From Hoplostethus atlanticus (taxonomy: Eukaryota; Chordata; Actinopteri; Trachichthyiformes; Trachichthyidae): DNA of 64,000 nt. A program made the translations under genes and the position numbers. The stretch covers positions 186,001 through 250,000 of the forward strand of contig JAXDDX010000012.1 of the NCBI GenBank assembly GCA_034670405.1, given 5' to 3'. Below, one piece after another: positions 24,998 to 38,636 of this stretch. Below the pieces are notes generated by a model, which searched no databases, was not told where the DNA came from, and worked only from the letters and a program-made list of their open reading frames with translations. Position 1 is the stretch's first letter; each line of letters opens with the position of its first letter.

Positions 24998-25075
24998 TCT
25001 TCTGTTTATTCCAAACAAACCGCTGTTGCCGGAAATGTAAAACGCATCACTTCCTGTCTTGAATCACTACTGTGT
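24998..25075 (+). repeat. Unclassified dispersed repeat, copy B
   Basis: Matches the middle of copy A at 22747-22912, lacking a GCTGCT unit and an internal segment. The CTACTGTGTTGGAT end lines up with CTGCTGTGTTAGAT of copy A. Confidence 0.82.
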
Positions 25076-25357
25076 TGGATTTATTGATTTGTTGCATGTG
25101 TTATATATTTACTTGTAAGACAACGCTGTAAGTAAAACATCTTCATATTAAGTTGCAAAGGAATTTGTAGAGTCTTTTGTCTTTCTGTCTTTTGAGTGTC
25201 ACTCAAGTTAATTAGTTTTTTAATTGGGTACAAAGCATGTACAACAACATCCTGCTGAATTTAGATGTTCTTGTTTTGGATCTTTTTTTTTTCTTTCACA
25301 AGTTACAGTGTGGTATTTGGGATTTTTTAAATTAAGTCTAATTCTGTAACAATTCAG

Positions 25358-25358
25358 T

Positions 25359-25390
<32 letters not shown>

Positions 25391-25391
25391 G
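25358..25391 (+). repeat. (CT)n microsatellite
   Basis: About 16 CT units with one TT interruption. Confidence 0.95.
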
Positions 25392-25570
25392 GTCTCATGG
25401 GTCTCTGAATGTTAAACCTCCCACTTACTAAGAACAATTAATTTCTTATGCTGAGAATCAAACATTTAGCAAAAGCATTTTGACAAGCTTTGGTTTGTGG
25501 GAGAAAAATAGAGGCTGTGAATGACTGTAGTGTGTGCACAGGCAAGACAATACTGAGAATGTCTTATGTG

Positions 25571-25616
25571 TAACTCTGTTTTACTTACACGCACAGCGGT
25601 AAGTAAAACAGAGTTA
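25571..25616. repeat. Perfect 18-bp hairpin
   Basis: TAACTCTGTTTTACTTAC (25571-25588) is an exact reverse complement of 25599-25616, with a 10-base loop. An 18-base perfect inverted repeat at this spacing is not expected by chance in a few tens of kilobases. The flanks are not complementary. The function is unknown. Confidence 0.9.
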
Positions 25617-28600
25617 TTCCAGAAGTCCTATCTACTTCAACAACAACACAATACCAGTGGTGAGTGTAAAACGCAGCAGCTAAGAAACCTGAAAGTCAGA
25701 CAACAGCCGAGACATTAGGAGAGTTTGGTGTTCCTAGTTAACTAGACTTGATGCTGCCTTCCACCGCTGCTCCTGCTCCATCACCGAGGCAGCGCTATCA
25801 CTCTTGATGTACACCACCATATCACTCCAGTAAGCAAAATCCCCCGGGATGGGTCTTTTTTCAGGCCTAACGTGAAATATTGCTTTGCTGAGTGTTCACT
25901 CAGGCGAGCAAAAATCATTGCCTCTCTCTAGGTAAGGTTGACAGATGGCCATCCAGACTCTGAGAAAAACAAAGGCCTGGATGGCACAGTGAACAACCAG
26001 GTCGGCACATGTTTCATCCCCCGTCACTCTGTAAAACTGCCTTCTTTGGTTTAAGGAGGAAAACGGCAGAACAAGCAGGTTAGGACGCACATGCTCACCT
26101 TACCGTTGACAGCTTTTTATTTCACATGGATAAAAACACAATATGGAGCTTCTTCTTCTTCTTCTTCTTTTTTTGGGGGGGGATCTGAAATCTCCTTGAA
26201 TACCTGGCATCCTCGCTCTGACATATTCTTATACTCAATCAACGCGCTTTGGAAATTAACCACTTCAAAATGAAATGCAATTTGCAATGCGTTTGGTTGT
26301 GCAGAATAATCAAATCACGGCGGTATTAGGCCACGTGTGAAGAGAAGGAGACAGTGGTTTTGTTCAGCCGGAGGTAATTGAGCCCCTCTGCCATCTCTTT
26401 GAGAACAGTGCCTGACATAACCACTGGTTGTCGGCAATCTGATGAGTATCAGATGAGTAATTCTAATGTTAATTACATAGTATGAGAAATACATGAGAGA
26501 ATCCTTTCACCATGGGCAGTGAAGGAAGTTAAAGATGTCATTAAATGCGATATCCTAGGATATTCTTTTCACCAGAGAGGACACGGCGGAGGAAAGAGGC
26601 TGCGTTGTGTTTATGTTTAGTAAGTACGGCACACAGGGATTCAACCGCACGTCTCTCGAAGTTTGAAGTTTGGTTACTTTGTAGTTTAGCCGCCTGGTTT
26701 CGGCTTGGAGGTGTGATACATAAACACACATGCACATACATATACATCGTAGCTGCTGCTTGAAGATAGCAGAACGCGGCGCGGTGAAAGCAAATGGCAG
26801 GAAACGCGTCTTTCTGCAGCCTATTTCATGATGTTTGGTTTGATATTTATGATATGATGACATTGTTGGGTCACGTCAGGAGGATATATATCACATCTAA
26901 AGGTCGTCTCACATTTATAGATGGGAGGTCATAGATGTCAATTTTTCCCCACCGTCTCCTGAAGGGCACAAAATGAGATGGTCTGTAATGGCAGCAATGA
27001 TGCTGAGACTCTGATATTTGTTTTTCATGGATGTGATCTACACCTAATTTCCAGAATAGAAGTTATCGATTTGCGCATTAGTTCTGATCTACCTACTGTG
27101 AACTCTCCAGAGCCTGTACACCGGTTGGTGCTCTCATTTTGACCGGGCGTCACACTGATGTGATATGGAAGATTGATTATGAGAATATGATGCCTCACGT
27201 CCATGGTTCAGCAACATGGTATGTAATACAGTACAGTGGTGAATTTCCATTGGGTATTGTGTTATTTTATAGTTTTTCCAAATTAGCCATCATATGAAAG
27301 CATCAGTGCACTGCAAACATGTCCGTCATAACAGATCATTTTCTCCTGTATTTAGCCTTAAAATGATATTACTCTTCCATAATTTCACTTGTTTACAATG
27401 AAATTACTGAAATTGTTGGAAGGATTTGTCGAGGTCAAAGACATTATCTTGAAGTGAGTGATGTGATCCGACTTATTTCAAGTCAGTCGATTCAAATGAA
27501 GTTATCTCACCAAATTGGCGTATACATACAGAATGAAAGACTGACAGCTGAACAAAAATCTTGCATGCACTTTGAGGAGGTGACAGTTTTAGTTAGACGT
27601 ATTAGAAGGTAATAAAAAGCTTGGGTGAATAAACTCAAGATTTAGGTGGTTAAATAAAGTCTGGATTTTTTAAGCAACAGATTTTTCCTCCAGCTTTTCT
27701 GACCCTGTTAGCTATTTCTCAGTGGAAGATGGATGCTGAAGTGTGGTGGGTGACAAAAAGATGACCAGGTCATTCTTGGCAGTGACGGAGATGCTCTGCA
27801 GCTTTGATGAGTCGGCCTGCAATACAGTGTCAGCAGAATGGAGTACAGAACCGCAGTGTCAAGCTGTAAGTCTGCATATAGACAGGGTCACTTCACCTGG
27901 TTACCGAGGGCGAGGAGCTGCTCAGTCAACCCTGAAAGCATGTGTGGAGGATGATTTGATCTGCTGAGCCTGCATATATATAGGGGGAAAACTCACTCAC
28001 TCACGTGCAGGAAGAATTTGCTCAAGAGGATTGGTAGGATTGTTGAAGTCAGAGATGACGGCACGCTTGAAACTCATTCAGCGTTAAAAAAAACAAACAT
28101 TGTAGGCTGCCGTGACTGCAGCACAAAAGTATCATGTCACCTTCTCAGTGTTTTTTTATTCTCACTGCTGTGTTTCAGCGTCCACGAGTCTTGGCAGTTC
28201 TTCTGGGTGGGCATACCACATGCTCCGAGTATCTCCGTGGAAGAAGCCTCCTGTCTTCGGGGATCAACTCCCAGCCACGTTATCCCCCTCAGCATTGATT
28301 AGCGCTGTGTTACATTGACATGGACAGAGACAGATAGAGTCCCCTGGATCTGTCCGCCTGATAATACCCACTGCCAAGAGAGGGAAGGATGTTAAACCAA
28401 ACAGGCACAATGTGTTCCGACATCTCGGCGGCTAATGTCAGGAGATGGCGTTTCGACAATGAGGAAATGAGGAGGTGACCCGGCGAGGCCGCGATGCATA
28501 TTGCTTTGACCCTCCCACTTGGCCCCGCCATTGTTTTTCAATTAATCGCAGCCACTTTGCGGCGAACGACACTGACAGATGGCAAGGTCTTTGTCGGGGT

Positions 28601-31374
28601 TCATGGGGGTGCGAGGCAGATAGTGCTTACTGGTGGGGAAAAGTGAATTTTGGGGCCAAATGATACACCCCCCCGAGCGCAGCCGCTGAGGCAGATTTCT
28701 AAGTGCTGATCTATTCAAAGTGCAAGGAACCAGGAAATAAGGTAGCGGCTCCTCTACAGGTCTAGAGGATATTACCCTGCTATGTCAAGTGAGAGTTTTG
28801 CATGTCCGGAAACAAGATGACGAGCTGCTGAAGAGTCATCGTGGTTATTTAGTCTTTTAAACTTTTACTGCAACACACAGCCCCGTGTCAATGTCAGACT
28901 GTCACAAAACGTCATACATGTAGCATTTGTACATCAATAAGTACATTATTAATACATACATTAATTTTGAGATATTAGTAGAATTGCTGTAAACAAGTAG
29001 AACCATGACTCTCAGTTTCTACTAGCCTCTACTCTACTCTACGCATTTGGTGTGCCACCAGGTCAGATTTTGCAGGAAATCTGCTGGATTGCTTCACGGC
29101 ACAAATCAGGAAACTGTTTCCACTCGGTAATAATACACAACTTTATTGCAGCTCGTCTAGTCTAGCAGCACAGTTTCAACCTGACCTTGTCTGAATGAAC
29201 GACGGGCTGCTATCAAGGGCTGCTCTTATCCTTCTTCTGGCTCTTCAAAACAAATGGAGCGATGCCAGGGAGGGGTGGGGGGAGGCGAGTAACAACATCC
29301 TCTTTGAAACGGAAAACAACAGTGTTTATGGAAAATGCGGTCAACACATGTACAGCACCTTTATGATATGATCAACAAGGAATTAGTATACAAATGAATT
29401 GAAACGGTGCCAAACCTGCTTGTTGGGCCATTAAGTAACATTTCTTGATTGTACATGTGTGGAGATACAGAGATGAATGTGCAGCTGATTGGGCTCTGTG
29501 TCTGGACAGCAGACCCCAGAGAGTCTGGGCTGATCTCTCTCCTTTATGGCCCGCTAAAGCACTGGCAGATGTGCCGCTAAGTAGCTCTCAATGATTGTTA
29601 GTCGAACCCTAACTTCTCCCTGGTGCTGAGCTATTGATTTTGCATTAGATAAACATGAATCTTGTAAATAAGAGGTGAGTGTGGATCCATTGACCCCACC
29701 CCATTGTGCTTTGAGAGAGAGAGGGCGAGGGAGAGGGAGGCAGACGGCCGACACAATGAGCGGAGCTTCATTTGAAGCATAATTATCTTTCCCACTCAAG
29801 TGCAGTGAGGGGACAAATGGGAGCGCCAGAGGTGACATAGATTCTCTGCTGGCGGACTACAAAGGTCAAACCTCTAAGCTAAAAGACTAGTGAGACAAAA
29901 AATAGAGAGTTATGATGACTAACAAATGCAATTGAGGGTAATATCAAAGTTGGCCTGCGAGGTGGAAATATTGATTAATGCTTCTAGCAAAGAAAAAAGA
30001 TTGGGGTTAGAGTACTGTGGAGCTTTTATCTACCGGAGTGGCCTTTACCGTACAAGGGATAGGAATTAACGCTGAAGCATATGAAGAGACTTTCCATGCA
30101 TGACAGAACAGCCATGTTTGTTCTGCTTTCCTCTGTAAGAGAAACAGAACGAGGCTTTCTGTCTTTCAATTCATCAAAAAACGTCAATACACATGAATAA
30201 GCTATATTCACATGGCTGCTCTGATCCAATCATTTAAAACTACTATATGTTATGTGAACATATAACACTACCTTGGTGCAATGACTCTTAGTTTACTGCC
30301 ACAGATTTTCATCAGGGCTTTAATGATACCAATAATGTTCTGAATGCTGCTACGACAGAAATTCATTCCAGAAAAGAGAGAAAAACCCTGATGGTATTCC
30401 ATCCATCTGTTAAGGCAGCCCCCTTTTCTATACTGAGGAATTTATGAAAAACTCTCTAACAAGTTTGATTTATGTTTATGGGCTTCTAAACAGACAGGTA
30501 GTCAGTGGAGCCCGGGGACCGCTAAACAGAAGTACATAAAAACAATGGAGAAGGGATTGGATCAGCTCAGCTGAAACACATTTGTCCTGGGAGAAAAAAG
30601 CCCCTACGGCAGCAAAAGAGCGGTGCGGTGCAGGGACAGTATATCTGGGAAATGGAATCCTTTGACCGTTTATTAATCAATAAACACATTGGGATGCATC
30701 AAACCATTACGCGTTTTGGTCTGTTTTTAATGTCACTGATTAATTTCACTAGGGGCCTGCGATGCTGCAGAGGGTGACAGCTAACAAATTGTGTGTGAGT
30801 GAGTGTGTGGCTGCGTGCATGTGTTTCAAACTGATGTAATAAATACTTCAGCACCGTGCAGAACAAGGATCAGAGTGGGGATAGCATCATCAGCTTCTCT
30901 AGCTAAGACTCAAGTCTTTTTCTCATTACAGTTTGTGCCGAAAACGATGTAGGATTTTTAGTCAAAGCCATTTAAGCCGTAAGACATTACAGTGTGTTTG
31001 TGCATCGCACATACTGTACACACATGCATACACACTCACACATATGAACACAGTACGCACATTTCTCTGGTACACTGAGACAATCATACTACAGTTCAGT
31101 ATATTGTGGGCTACATTGTTACAGATACAGTACAGAGCACATTATATATGGTGTCTCCACGTGTTGACATCCAAAGCTCCTCTATCTCCTGAATCTGTTG
31201 GCCAAGGCCTGTAAGTTGGAGGCTGGATGAGATTGGAAGTGAAAGCCTTCCAGTTTTATTTAACCCTGTCCCTCTGATTCAATATGAAGCCTGCCTGTGT
31301 GCAGATGATAACTGAGAGCAAAAGGTTGACATCAATAGGACTGACTGGCTGTCTGTGTGTGTGTGTGTACCGCT

Positions 31375-31410
<36 letters not shown>

Positions 31411-32837
31411 CAAGTGCCAAAATTCTTCACGCGGATGACAATAACATCCTAGGCAGACAGAGGAAGACAAGACTGCTGGCAGAGAGCCTGTCTGTCAGTG
31501 AGTGATTAGTGAAACCTGCTACACCAATAAGCCTCCTGTAATAGTTTTCTCAGAAGATGGCCTATTTGATTATTGGAATTCATTGGGGCCTTTAATTACA
31601 CGCGCCAGGCATTTCCCGGCTAATTTGTACCTCCATCCCGTTTAGCATTTCAAAGCGGCAAATCGTTCCCAGCACCTTATTAGACATCTCCGATTCCTGA
31701 CGCAATATTCTCTGCAGCCTCGGCCACATCAATCAACAAGTATTTCAAATTAAAGGACCGATTAGGTGCAAAAGGACATCGTGGTAAGATGATGAGGGTA
31801 GATCGGCAAACATGCAGCAGTGTCTTATTGCATACCATCTTGTCTTACAACAATAAGATGTTAACAATAACAACGTATCATGGGTTGGATATTTTGGATC
31901 AGATTGTTCCGTTTTTGCAGTTTGTTGGCTTCACTTAAAGCTGATGCAATGGGTTTCAGCATGGTGAATGTTATTATTTATTGTTTCTAATCACCTGGTG
32001 AAATACCGGGGAACACGTGCGGTACACAATGATGGAGAATTGTCCAGCCGGGGTCAACGAGGTTCAAGTTTACGCTAATCAATGTTGCATTCATGCAACA
32101 CAAAACACATTTCCCTTCTCAACTATATTTCTTTTGTCGCTGCATGAAAAAGAATTTCCAGTCATATAAAAATCTAATAACATTCAAAGGGAGTTATTGA
32201 ATTTTGATGTTCTCCCCGAGTGCCATTTATATAACTTAGCAGGAAATCAAACGCCGTTTCACAATTCAAGGAATCAAACAGATCTGCAACAGCTTATCGT
32301 CCTCATCTGCTCTTGAAACTTTATAAAAGTCTGCAGTTAGTTCATTTCCGCTTCCTCTTTTTTTTTCCAATTACAAAAGCCTTCAAGACGTACTTTTGTT
32401 GTGTTTTTCTTTTTCTGTCCTATTTCTCTGACTTTTTCTCTAATTGCTGTACACTGCCATTACTCCCTTCCCTCCCCCCTGGCCGTAGATGCTTGAAGGG
32501 ATTCCTCCCCCTGCCTACACTGATAAGGTGTGGGAGCCTATCTGATGTTGCTTGCTGAGGAAGCATGATTAGATCGAAGCTATATGGAGTCATATAGTCT
32601 CTAAAGTAGCCGTGAGGCAAAAACTTCAAAACAGTAACACAATACTTTACGCAATGTTGAGACTTCCATGAACACGTCATCAATATGATGGTGATATTAG
32701 GAGCATTATTAAATCATTTTGCACTTAACATGCTGAAACAATACATTCATGTGGTTTTGAAAATGGAAAGGAGATATCAATAAGCATTCAAAAATAGTTC
32801 AAAATATAAGTTTTCGTTGTACAGACATTTGGCAGAG
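25617..32837. other. Non-coding stretch with microsatellites, no gene seen
   Basis: Contains a CTT/T/G run at 26149-26182, a GT repeat at 31350-31410 and a G-rich patch at 29266-29286. The blocks 28290-28700, 30640-30770 and 31545-31775 are unique and enhancer-like in composition. No exon is recognisable on either strand. Confidence 0.4.
31350..31410 (+). repeat. Interrupted (TG)n microsatellite
   Basis: Two TG runs separated by ACCGCTGTGTC. Confidence 0.95.
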
Positions 32838-33094
32838 TCTCATTGGTTGACTTAAACCTCAATGGGTGGAGTCAAAGAACCAATGATTAGCTTGAATGGC
32901 AAAGAAGCAATTCTGTTCAAAAAATACAAATATGAATGGCAATGACTTATTTTTTCATCCATAACTAGTTTAGATATCTACAGGCTAGTATGACTAGTTT
33001 GTCAGCTAGGCTAACTAGCTAACCTACATATCTTAGCAGCCAGAAACTGTGGTTCTTTGGCTCCGCCCACTGAGGTTTAACTCAACCAATGAGA
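32838..33094. mobile_element. Foldback or MITE-like element with 45-bp inverted repeats
   Basis: The left arm 32838-32882 begins TCTCATTGGTTGACTTAAAC. The right arm 33050-33094 is its reverse complement at 41 of 45 positions. A 167-bp A+T-rich interior has no coding content. Weak similarity (GGCAGA) continues outside the arms after an indel, so the true ends may lie at about 32831 and 33106. Long subterminal inverted repeats around a short non-coding core fit a miniature inverted-repeat transposable element. No clear target-site duplication is visible. Confidence 0.75.
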
Positions 33095-34830
33095 TTATTT
33101 CTGCCTCCAGAGCAGCTCTGCACGAAATGGTTGTATAACTAAACTATTTTTGACAGAATTACTGAGTCCAGCTTGTAACCTGAGGCTCTGACCATTGAAT
33201 GAACCGTTGACAAAGAGGGAAAGTAAAAAAAACTGCTGATACAGCAGCAATCACGTTGCTTTAAAACCAACCAGACTGATTTTCCAAACTCAAATAGAAC
33301 TTATCATGCCACGCCTCCCTCTTTGTTTAACTTCTCATCCCACGGTTCGGCTGTACCAGCACAGCGCTTCACATTAACTTTGGCCGAGTCCCTGCTTGTA
33401 TTTCAGCAAGTGGACACGGTGGTGGTCTATCTTGTGGCCATGGGGGTACGACAGCCAGACTTTGACTTCTGGTTCAAGGTTAATGCCTGTTGGCTCACCT
33501 CTGGACACACACGGCTCTGATTGATGCATGCTCCGTCGCCGTGCCCGAGGGATTAACGCTACCCCAATAACAGCAGCGTTTACATTCAATGACCTCTCGC
33601 ATCACCTTCCCGCTCAGGCATGGATTACTGTCACAAGCTGCACTGGTGTTCCCCGTCTACCTTTGTTTTCTAACCAGGACTCAAAGACGTTTAGTGAGAT
33701 TCACAAGTGCTTACAGGGAAAGTGAACCAAGGAGGAACTTTTTAAAAATAAGTTCATAATGGAATATATCCCTTTGAAAAAAAATCATTCACTTTCTAAA
33801 ATATTATTGGATCCAGTCTATGAAAGAGAGGTGTAGCACTTCAAGTACCTGCTTTCCTTTAATTGTTTAATCTTGTTCATCATTTTGTAATAGTAGGTAT
33901 TTTTAAATGGTAGATATGGGATAGAAAATGTGATCCAGAAGGAGTCATCCATGCAATGCGGCAATTCTATCACCTTATAATGTATGTGAAAGGTAAACTG
34001 GGCCTTTGGGCAATGGACATGCTGTGTGTGTGTATTGCACCGTACGAGAGTCGATCACAGGGCATCTGGTCAGGCCCAACAACAGCCCTGCCTCAGGCAT
34101 ACTGTACAAGCAAGCCATTTATATGTGTCGCAGGTGGTCCCCTGCGTCCTCAAACACTGTAATGAGTAATGAGGGTTACTCCGTTGAGGATCTGTCTTCC
34201 AGCAGAGGATGCAAATGCAAGGACACCAAATTCACCAGCAGGTATGAATTTGATAATGCAATATGTGAATATGACCAGCAGGCTGTGCATTAATGGCACG
34301 GTGACCTTCATCCCAATGATTTATAACGCTTGTTGCCGCAGCCGTTTTTCATGTTATTGGAGACGAAAATCCAATATTAAAGTAATAATCCACAACATTT
34401 TCATACAAACAAATTTTCATTTTGCTGCCTGTCTGTCATTGATTGATGCAACGCAGTAGTGTTTCAACCTCCAGCCAGTTCATGAAGGCTTTTACATTTG
34501 CTGTTCCACACACCCGGTGTCAGCGAGGTCCTCTGGCACACAGGAGGTAATGCGCTTTACATTTTCCGGCAGCAAGCAACATCGGTTTGTTTGGGATGCT
34601 GTTGCCAACTTGGTGACTTTGTGATTAGATTTAATGACTTTTCAGACCTCCCCCCGGCAATTTCCTCAAATGCAACTGACGACAAATCTAGCAACCTTTT
34701 TTCCAACCACTGGGAAAAATGTTAATGTGTTGACTCCCAAAGCATTTGGCAACAAATTGGTACGCCTGATAGGATTTGTGCTACTTGCTTGTCTTATTAT
34801 AAGAGGTCTGATGATCACAGTGCTTCCCAT
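33095..34830. other. Non-coding stretch, no gene seen
   Basis: Unique-looking DNA. Several short open frames carry no recognisable motif. No splice-bounded coding segment stands out. Confidence 0.45.
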
Positions 34831-34936
34831 GGTTAGGAATAAATGGGAGAAGAACTGGGTAGTTAGCATGAGCAGCGATAGCCACCGTGGCTGAACAGAC
34901 AAAGAAAAGAGCGCCACCTACAGGAACTCAAACTCC
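34831..34936 (-). repeat. Unclassified dispersed repeat, copy C
   Basis: The reverse complement matches copy A at 22669-22767, including the GTAGGTGGCGCTCT and GCTGCTCATGCTAACTACCC phrases. Confidence 0.85.
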
Positions 34937-35364
34937 ATCAACAGAAAATCCAAGGAGAAAGACGTGAAGTGCAGTGCTGAAACACCACAGTGATGACTGC
35001 TTGGCACCAAAGATGTTACCAAAAATGATAATAATTAAAAAAAACATGAATCATGTGGATAAGAAAGCGTTGTGCCACCGCCGCCGCCGCCACAGCCCCA
35101 GAAAGTCCTGCATTACAGATCCCAGTACATCAGGGGATGGTGGTGTCCTTCCCCCCTCCCCACCACCGTCTCCCACTCTTCCTTTTCTCTATCTGAGGGC
35201 CTAAAGACTGGTGTCCCTGGCTAATAATTGCTGACACGCCAAAGCCAACATAGCCCAGCGAGCCTTTAATAGTTTTCATTTTTCTTCCTTACAGGATGGC
35301 CTCTAAGGTGCCATCATGAATGATCAGCACACAGCCGCCACTGCAGCTCCCTCTGGAGGCTGCA

Positions 35365-35366
<2 letters not shown>

Positions 35367-35413
<47 letters not shown>

Positions 35414-35414
35414 C
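35367..35414 (+). repeat. (CT)n microsatellite
   Basis: About 23 CT units with one CC interruption. Confidence 0.96.
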
Positions 35415-35585
35415 ATCTCTGACCCTATCCCCATCCCAGACATCTCTCGGCTCTGTCCATTACTTCCTCTGTCTCTTCCTCACCTCTCATTTCCACCCCA
35501 TACAGACAATTTATATAAAAGATTTTCCTGCCCACAGCTTTCATCACAGGGCCCAGGTAGCGGGCCTATTTCACAACATTAATTC

Positions 35586-35646
35586 TCCCTCTCTCTCTCT
35601 CTCTCTCTCTCGCTCTCTCTCTCTCTTTCTCCCTCTCTCTCTCTCC
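35586..35646 (+). repeat. Interrupted (CT)n microsatellite
   Basis: CT units with CG, TT and CC interruptions. Together with 35367-35414 it creates a Ser-Leu-rich open frame of 163 codons that is not a gene. Confidence 0.96.
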
Positions 35647-37538
35647 AAAACCATCAATGCAATACTTCATAAACTATTTCAGGAATCCGATTTATCAGGT
35701 CCTGACAGAGGATTTTGCACAAACATAAAGAGAGGATGGTGGCTGATGCGCCGGGTTGACCTACCGTACTGTAACTCCCTCGGCAGCAGCTACCTATTTA
35801 TCATTATTTAATCCAGGAGCCTGAAAGCATCCTCTGACAACATTAATGAATGGAGTGAATCAGTGGAAAACTTTGAGAATCTTGGGACCCAGCGAGGCCG
35901 AAATAATCCATCGGGGTGAAAATGCCTGTGAGGAATCGTGCTCTTATGGTCGGCCTTGCAATTCATTAGCAGGCCGGTATGCATGGCTGGTGGAGCAGCG
36001 GAGCGTGGAGTCCCTGATCAGCACCGGGCGCCTGGTGTGGAGGCGAACCGCAACATTTCCCCACCCTCTGAGGTTGCTCCTGTGGTGCAGAAACTAAGCT
36101 TGTGAAGGGTTAGTGTCTTCTACGCTGGTATGGAGACGGTTAAGCTATACAAGCAGGACCACAAAGCATAACTGTCTATTTTTCCATCACACCGATCAAC
36201 TCTGACCGAAATCTCACCAAATCTATTTAATTTTCAGTTTATCCATGAACCGACCGCTTTCATTTAGCTTGCAGAGGTTTATACAGGCAGAGAAAAGAAA
36301 AGAGGGAACAGGGAAGTGCTGAAGCAAATCAAAACGGATCATTTTCATCTTTCACTGACGAGTGATGAAAAAGATATGACTTTGGGGTTGAACACACAGG
36401 GCCACAGACAGACAGGCTATATATATAATAGACCCTATTTATTTATTGTTATTTTAACGTCAAGCAAAACTACGCGTCGCTAGTGATGGCGGGCCGTTCT
36501 GGCCACGCCTTCAGGTACCCGATATGTTGGCGGCAGGGCAACGTGGTGCCGAGCCCCAAAAAGTTCCATTTTGCAGCTTTAAAATGAAAACACAATCAAA
36601 CATAACTCTTGAATCTTCTATCACTGTCAGTCAAACCAAACTGTCAGCTGGGGGAAACTCTTGACTGTTTAAGATGACAATTGGCATCTTGTTTGTCATT
36701 ATTGGTTTGCATCAATATCCTGCCCTCCAACCCTCCAACCCTCCCGCAAGACCATAGCTGACATAGTCCTCATCCTGTCTACTTCCTCCCCAATTCCCCT
36801 GTCCCCTTTTTTGGGGCTTCCGGAGCTCGGCCAGTCACCCCCGTCGGTGCTACCGCGGCTCCTGGCTCTGCCTCATATGCCGGGGCTCAGCCTGTCAGCC
36901 AAGGGAAGGCTGGGAGACAAATGTCAATCTGATTAGCCCTTCTCTTCAGACACTATCTATTTTAACAGTGGAGGTTGGCTTGTTCGGTGGCGTGTCGCCA
37001 GTGGGCTTTATGTCTGGCTGGTCACAACCGGATGCGGTGTCAATAAAAATCATTGCTTTTTGATTTATTTGGGGGGGAAATATGAAGGCTAGCACTGTTT
37101 TGGGGTTTATTGTTATTTTCTGATCTCGTCCTATGTTATATTTAACGCTTAAAGCATCATTATGAAGGCTCATGGAAGCATCTGTCACCTGATATCTGTG
37201 ACTGGGTTGGGGAAGTGCAGCTCTGGTTTAACTAATGGGACTGGCAGTGATGTGCCTAGGATAATTGTTCAGGTGAAGTTTTACGTCATCCCACTTCCTC
37301 ACAAACCCATCTAGTAGAATACTGGGGCGTTTCGAGCAGGAATAGATACTTCTCCAAGATTGATCGCTCTGCTTATAATTTCCTAATTTCCAATCCACTG
37401 GGGGACTTAACTGGAAGCAGCCATTTTTCCTGAGCACCGACCAGGTTCCTTTTTATTTCCGCACAGGGCCAAATGGGAAGAATCTTCCAGCCCATTAAGC
37501 AGACTGTCTGTGTCATAAAAGTTTGGTGGCAGAAGCTT
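35647..37538. other. Non-coding stretch, nothing recognisable
   Basis: Unique-looking DNA. A small CCCTCCAA tandem run lies at 36723-36745. No recognisable exon. Confidence 0.45.

Positions 37539-37598
<60 letters not shown>
37539..37598 (+). repeat. (CT)30 microsatellite
   Basis: Sixty bases of uninterrupted TC/CT, the longest pure CT run in the window. It yields a minus-strand Arg-Glu repeat frame that is spurious. Confidence 0.98.
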
Positions 37599-37602
<4 letters not shown>

Positions 37603-38636
37603 GCAGACTGGAATAGTCTGTTTGATCTGCAGGCTGCAGGTTAATAGAAATCAGCCTGCTCATCAGCAATAGTGGATTGAACTTAACCACCCACCTTCGC
37701 CCTGTCAATTCAAATTTGGACACTGACCATACTCTCGTTTGCTTCTGTCAGGTAATCAGTATTTCACTGTATTTCCTTTTCAGGAGCAAAATCACGACGA
37801 CCTGTCCCAGATTCCCAAGCCAAAATGGCGTGTTTGGATTTTGGGAATGCCGGGTTAAAAAAAAAAACCCTTCCCTCTCCCCAGTGCACTGCTGTTAGCC
37901 TATCTGTCACCATCACTCCCAGTATCAAACCAATACGGCGTGCAGTTGCATGAGATTTAAACTGAGATTCAGTTTGTTGAGGTGGAATGTAACAAAGGCC
38001 GTGTTCACACCGCTTGCCTTCAAGCTCAATTCTTAATTGCTGTTCATATCTGATTTTTTTGGATGACTGATTATATCTATTCTGGGATGTAACCCATATC
38101 CCATACCGATGTGAACTGACAGTGATGTTGAAAAGAAGTAACAACAACAAAAGACGTCACATCCGAATCTGTGGCTACCCTTCTCCTGGTTGTTTTTAGG
38201 TTACAGTATTCTGACGACTTCCTATTGTAAAGAAATGTGACTCCTTGCAGCCTTTTGCTGTTTGCTATCACACTGATTAGAAACCATCAGATTTGTGACA
38301 CACGTGAGGGAAGAAAATCAGAATGGGGAAGCTTCCTGCTGCTGTGTGAACGTAGCCCAGCTCTGTGACCGAGACACGGGAAGTCATTCTCTGATTGGCA
38401 AGTCAATCAGCGAGGAAGCGTTGCTCACCTCTCATCGAAGTTCAGTATTATCAGTCTTTAACTTCCTTACATGCTGATGGCTGATGAGTGATGGAGCGAG
38501 GTCGGGGCCGGTTCAGGTTGAGAGGGCGAGGAGGGATGAATAACAGAAAGAGGAAATGATAGGTAGCGTCATTAGCAAAGGAAGGGCTCCTTAACATCAT
38601 TAACTGATTAATTGAAATAAATGGAGAGATGATTGT

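Noticed and set aside
35320..35811. 163-codon + strand frame rich in Ser and Leu
   Set aside because: Produced by two CT microsatellites.
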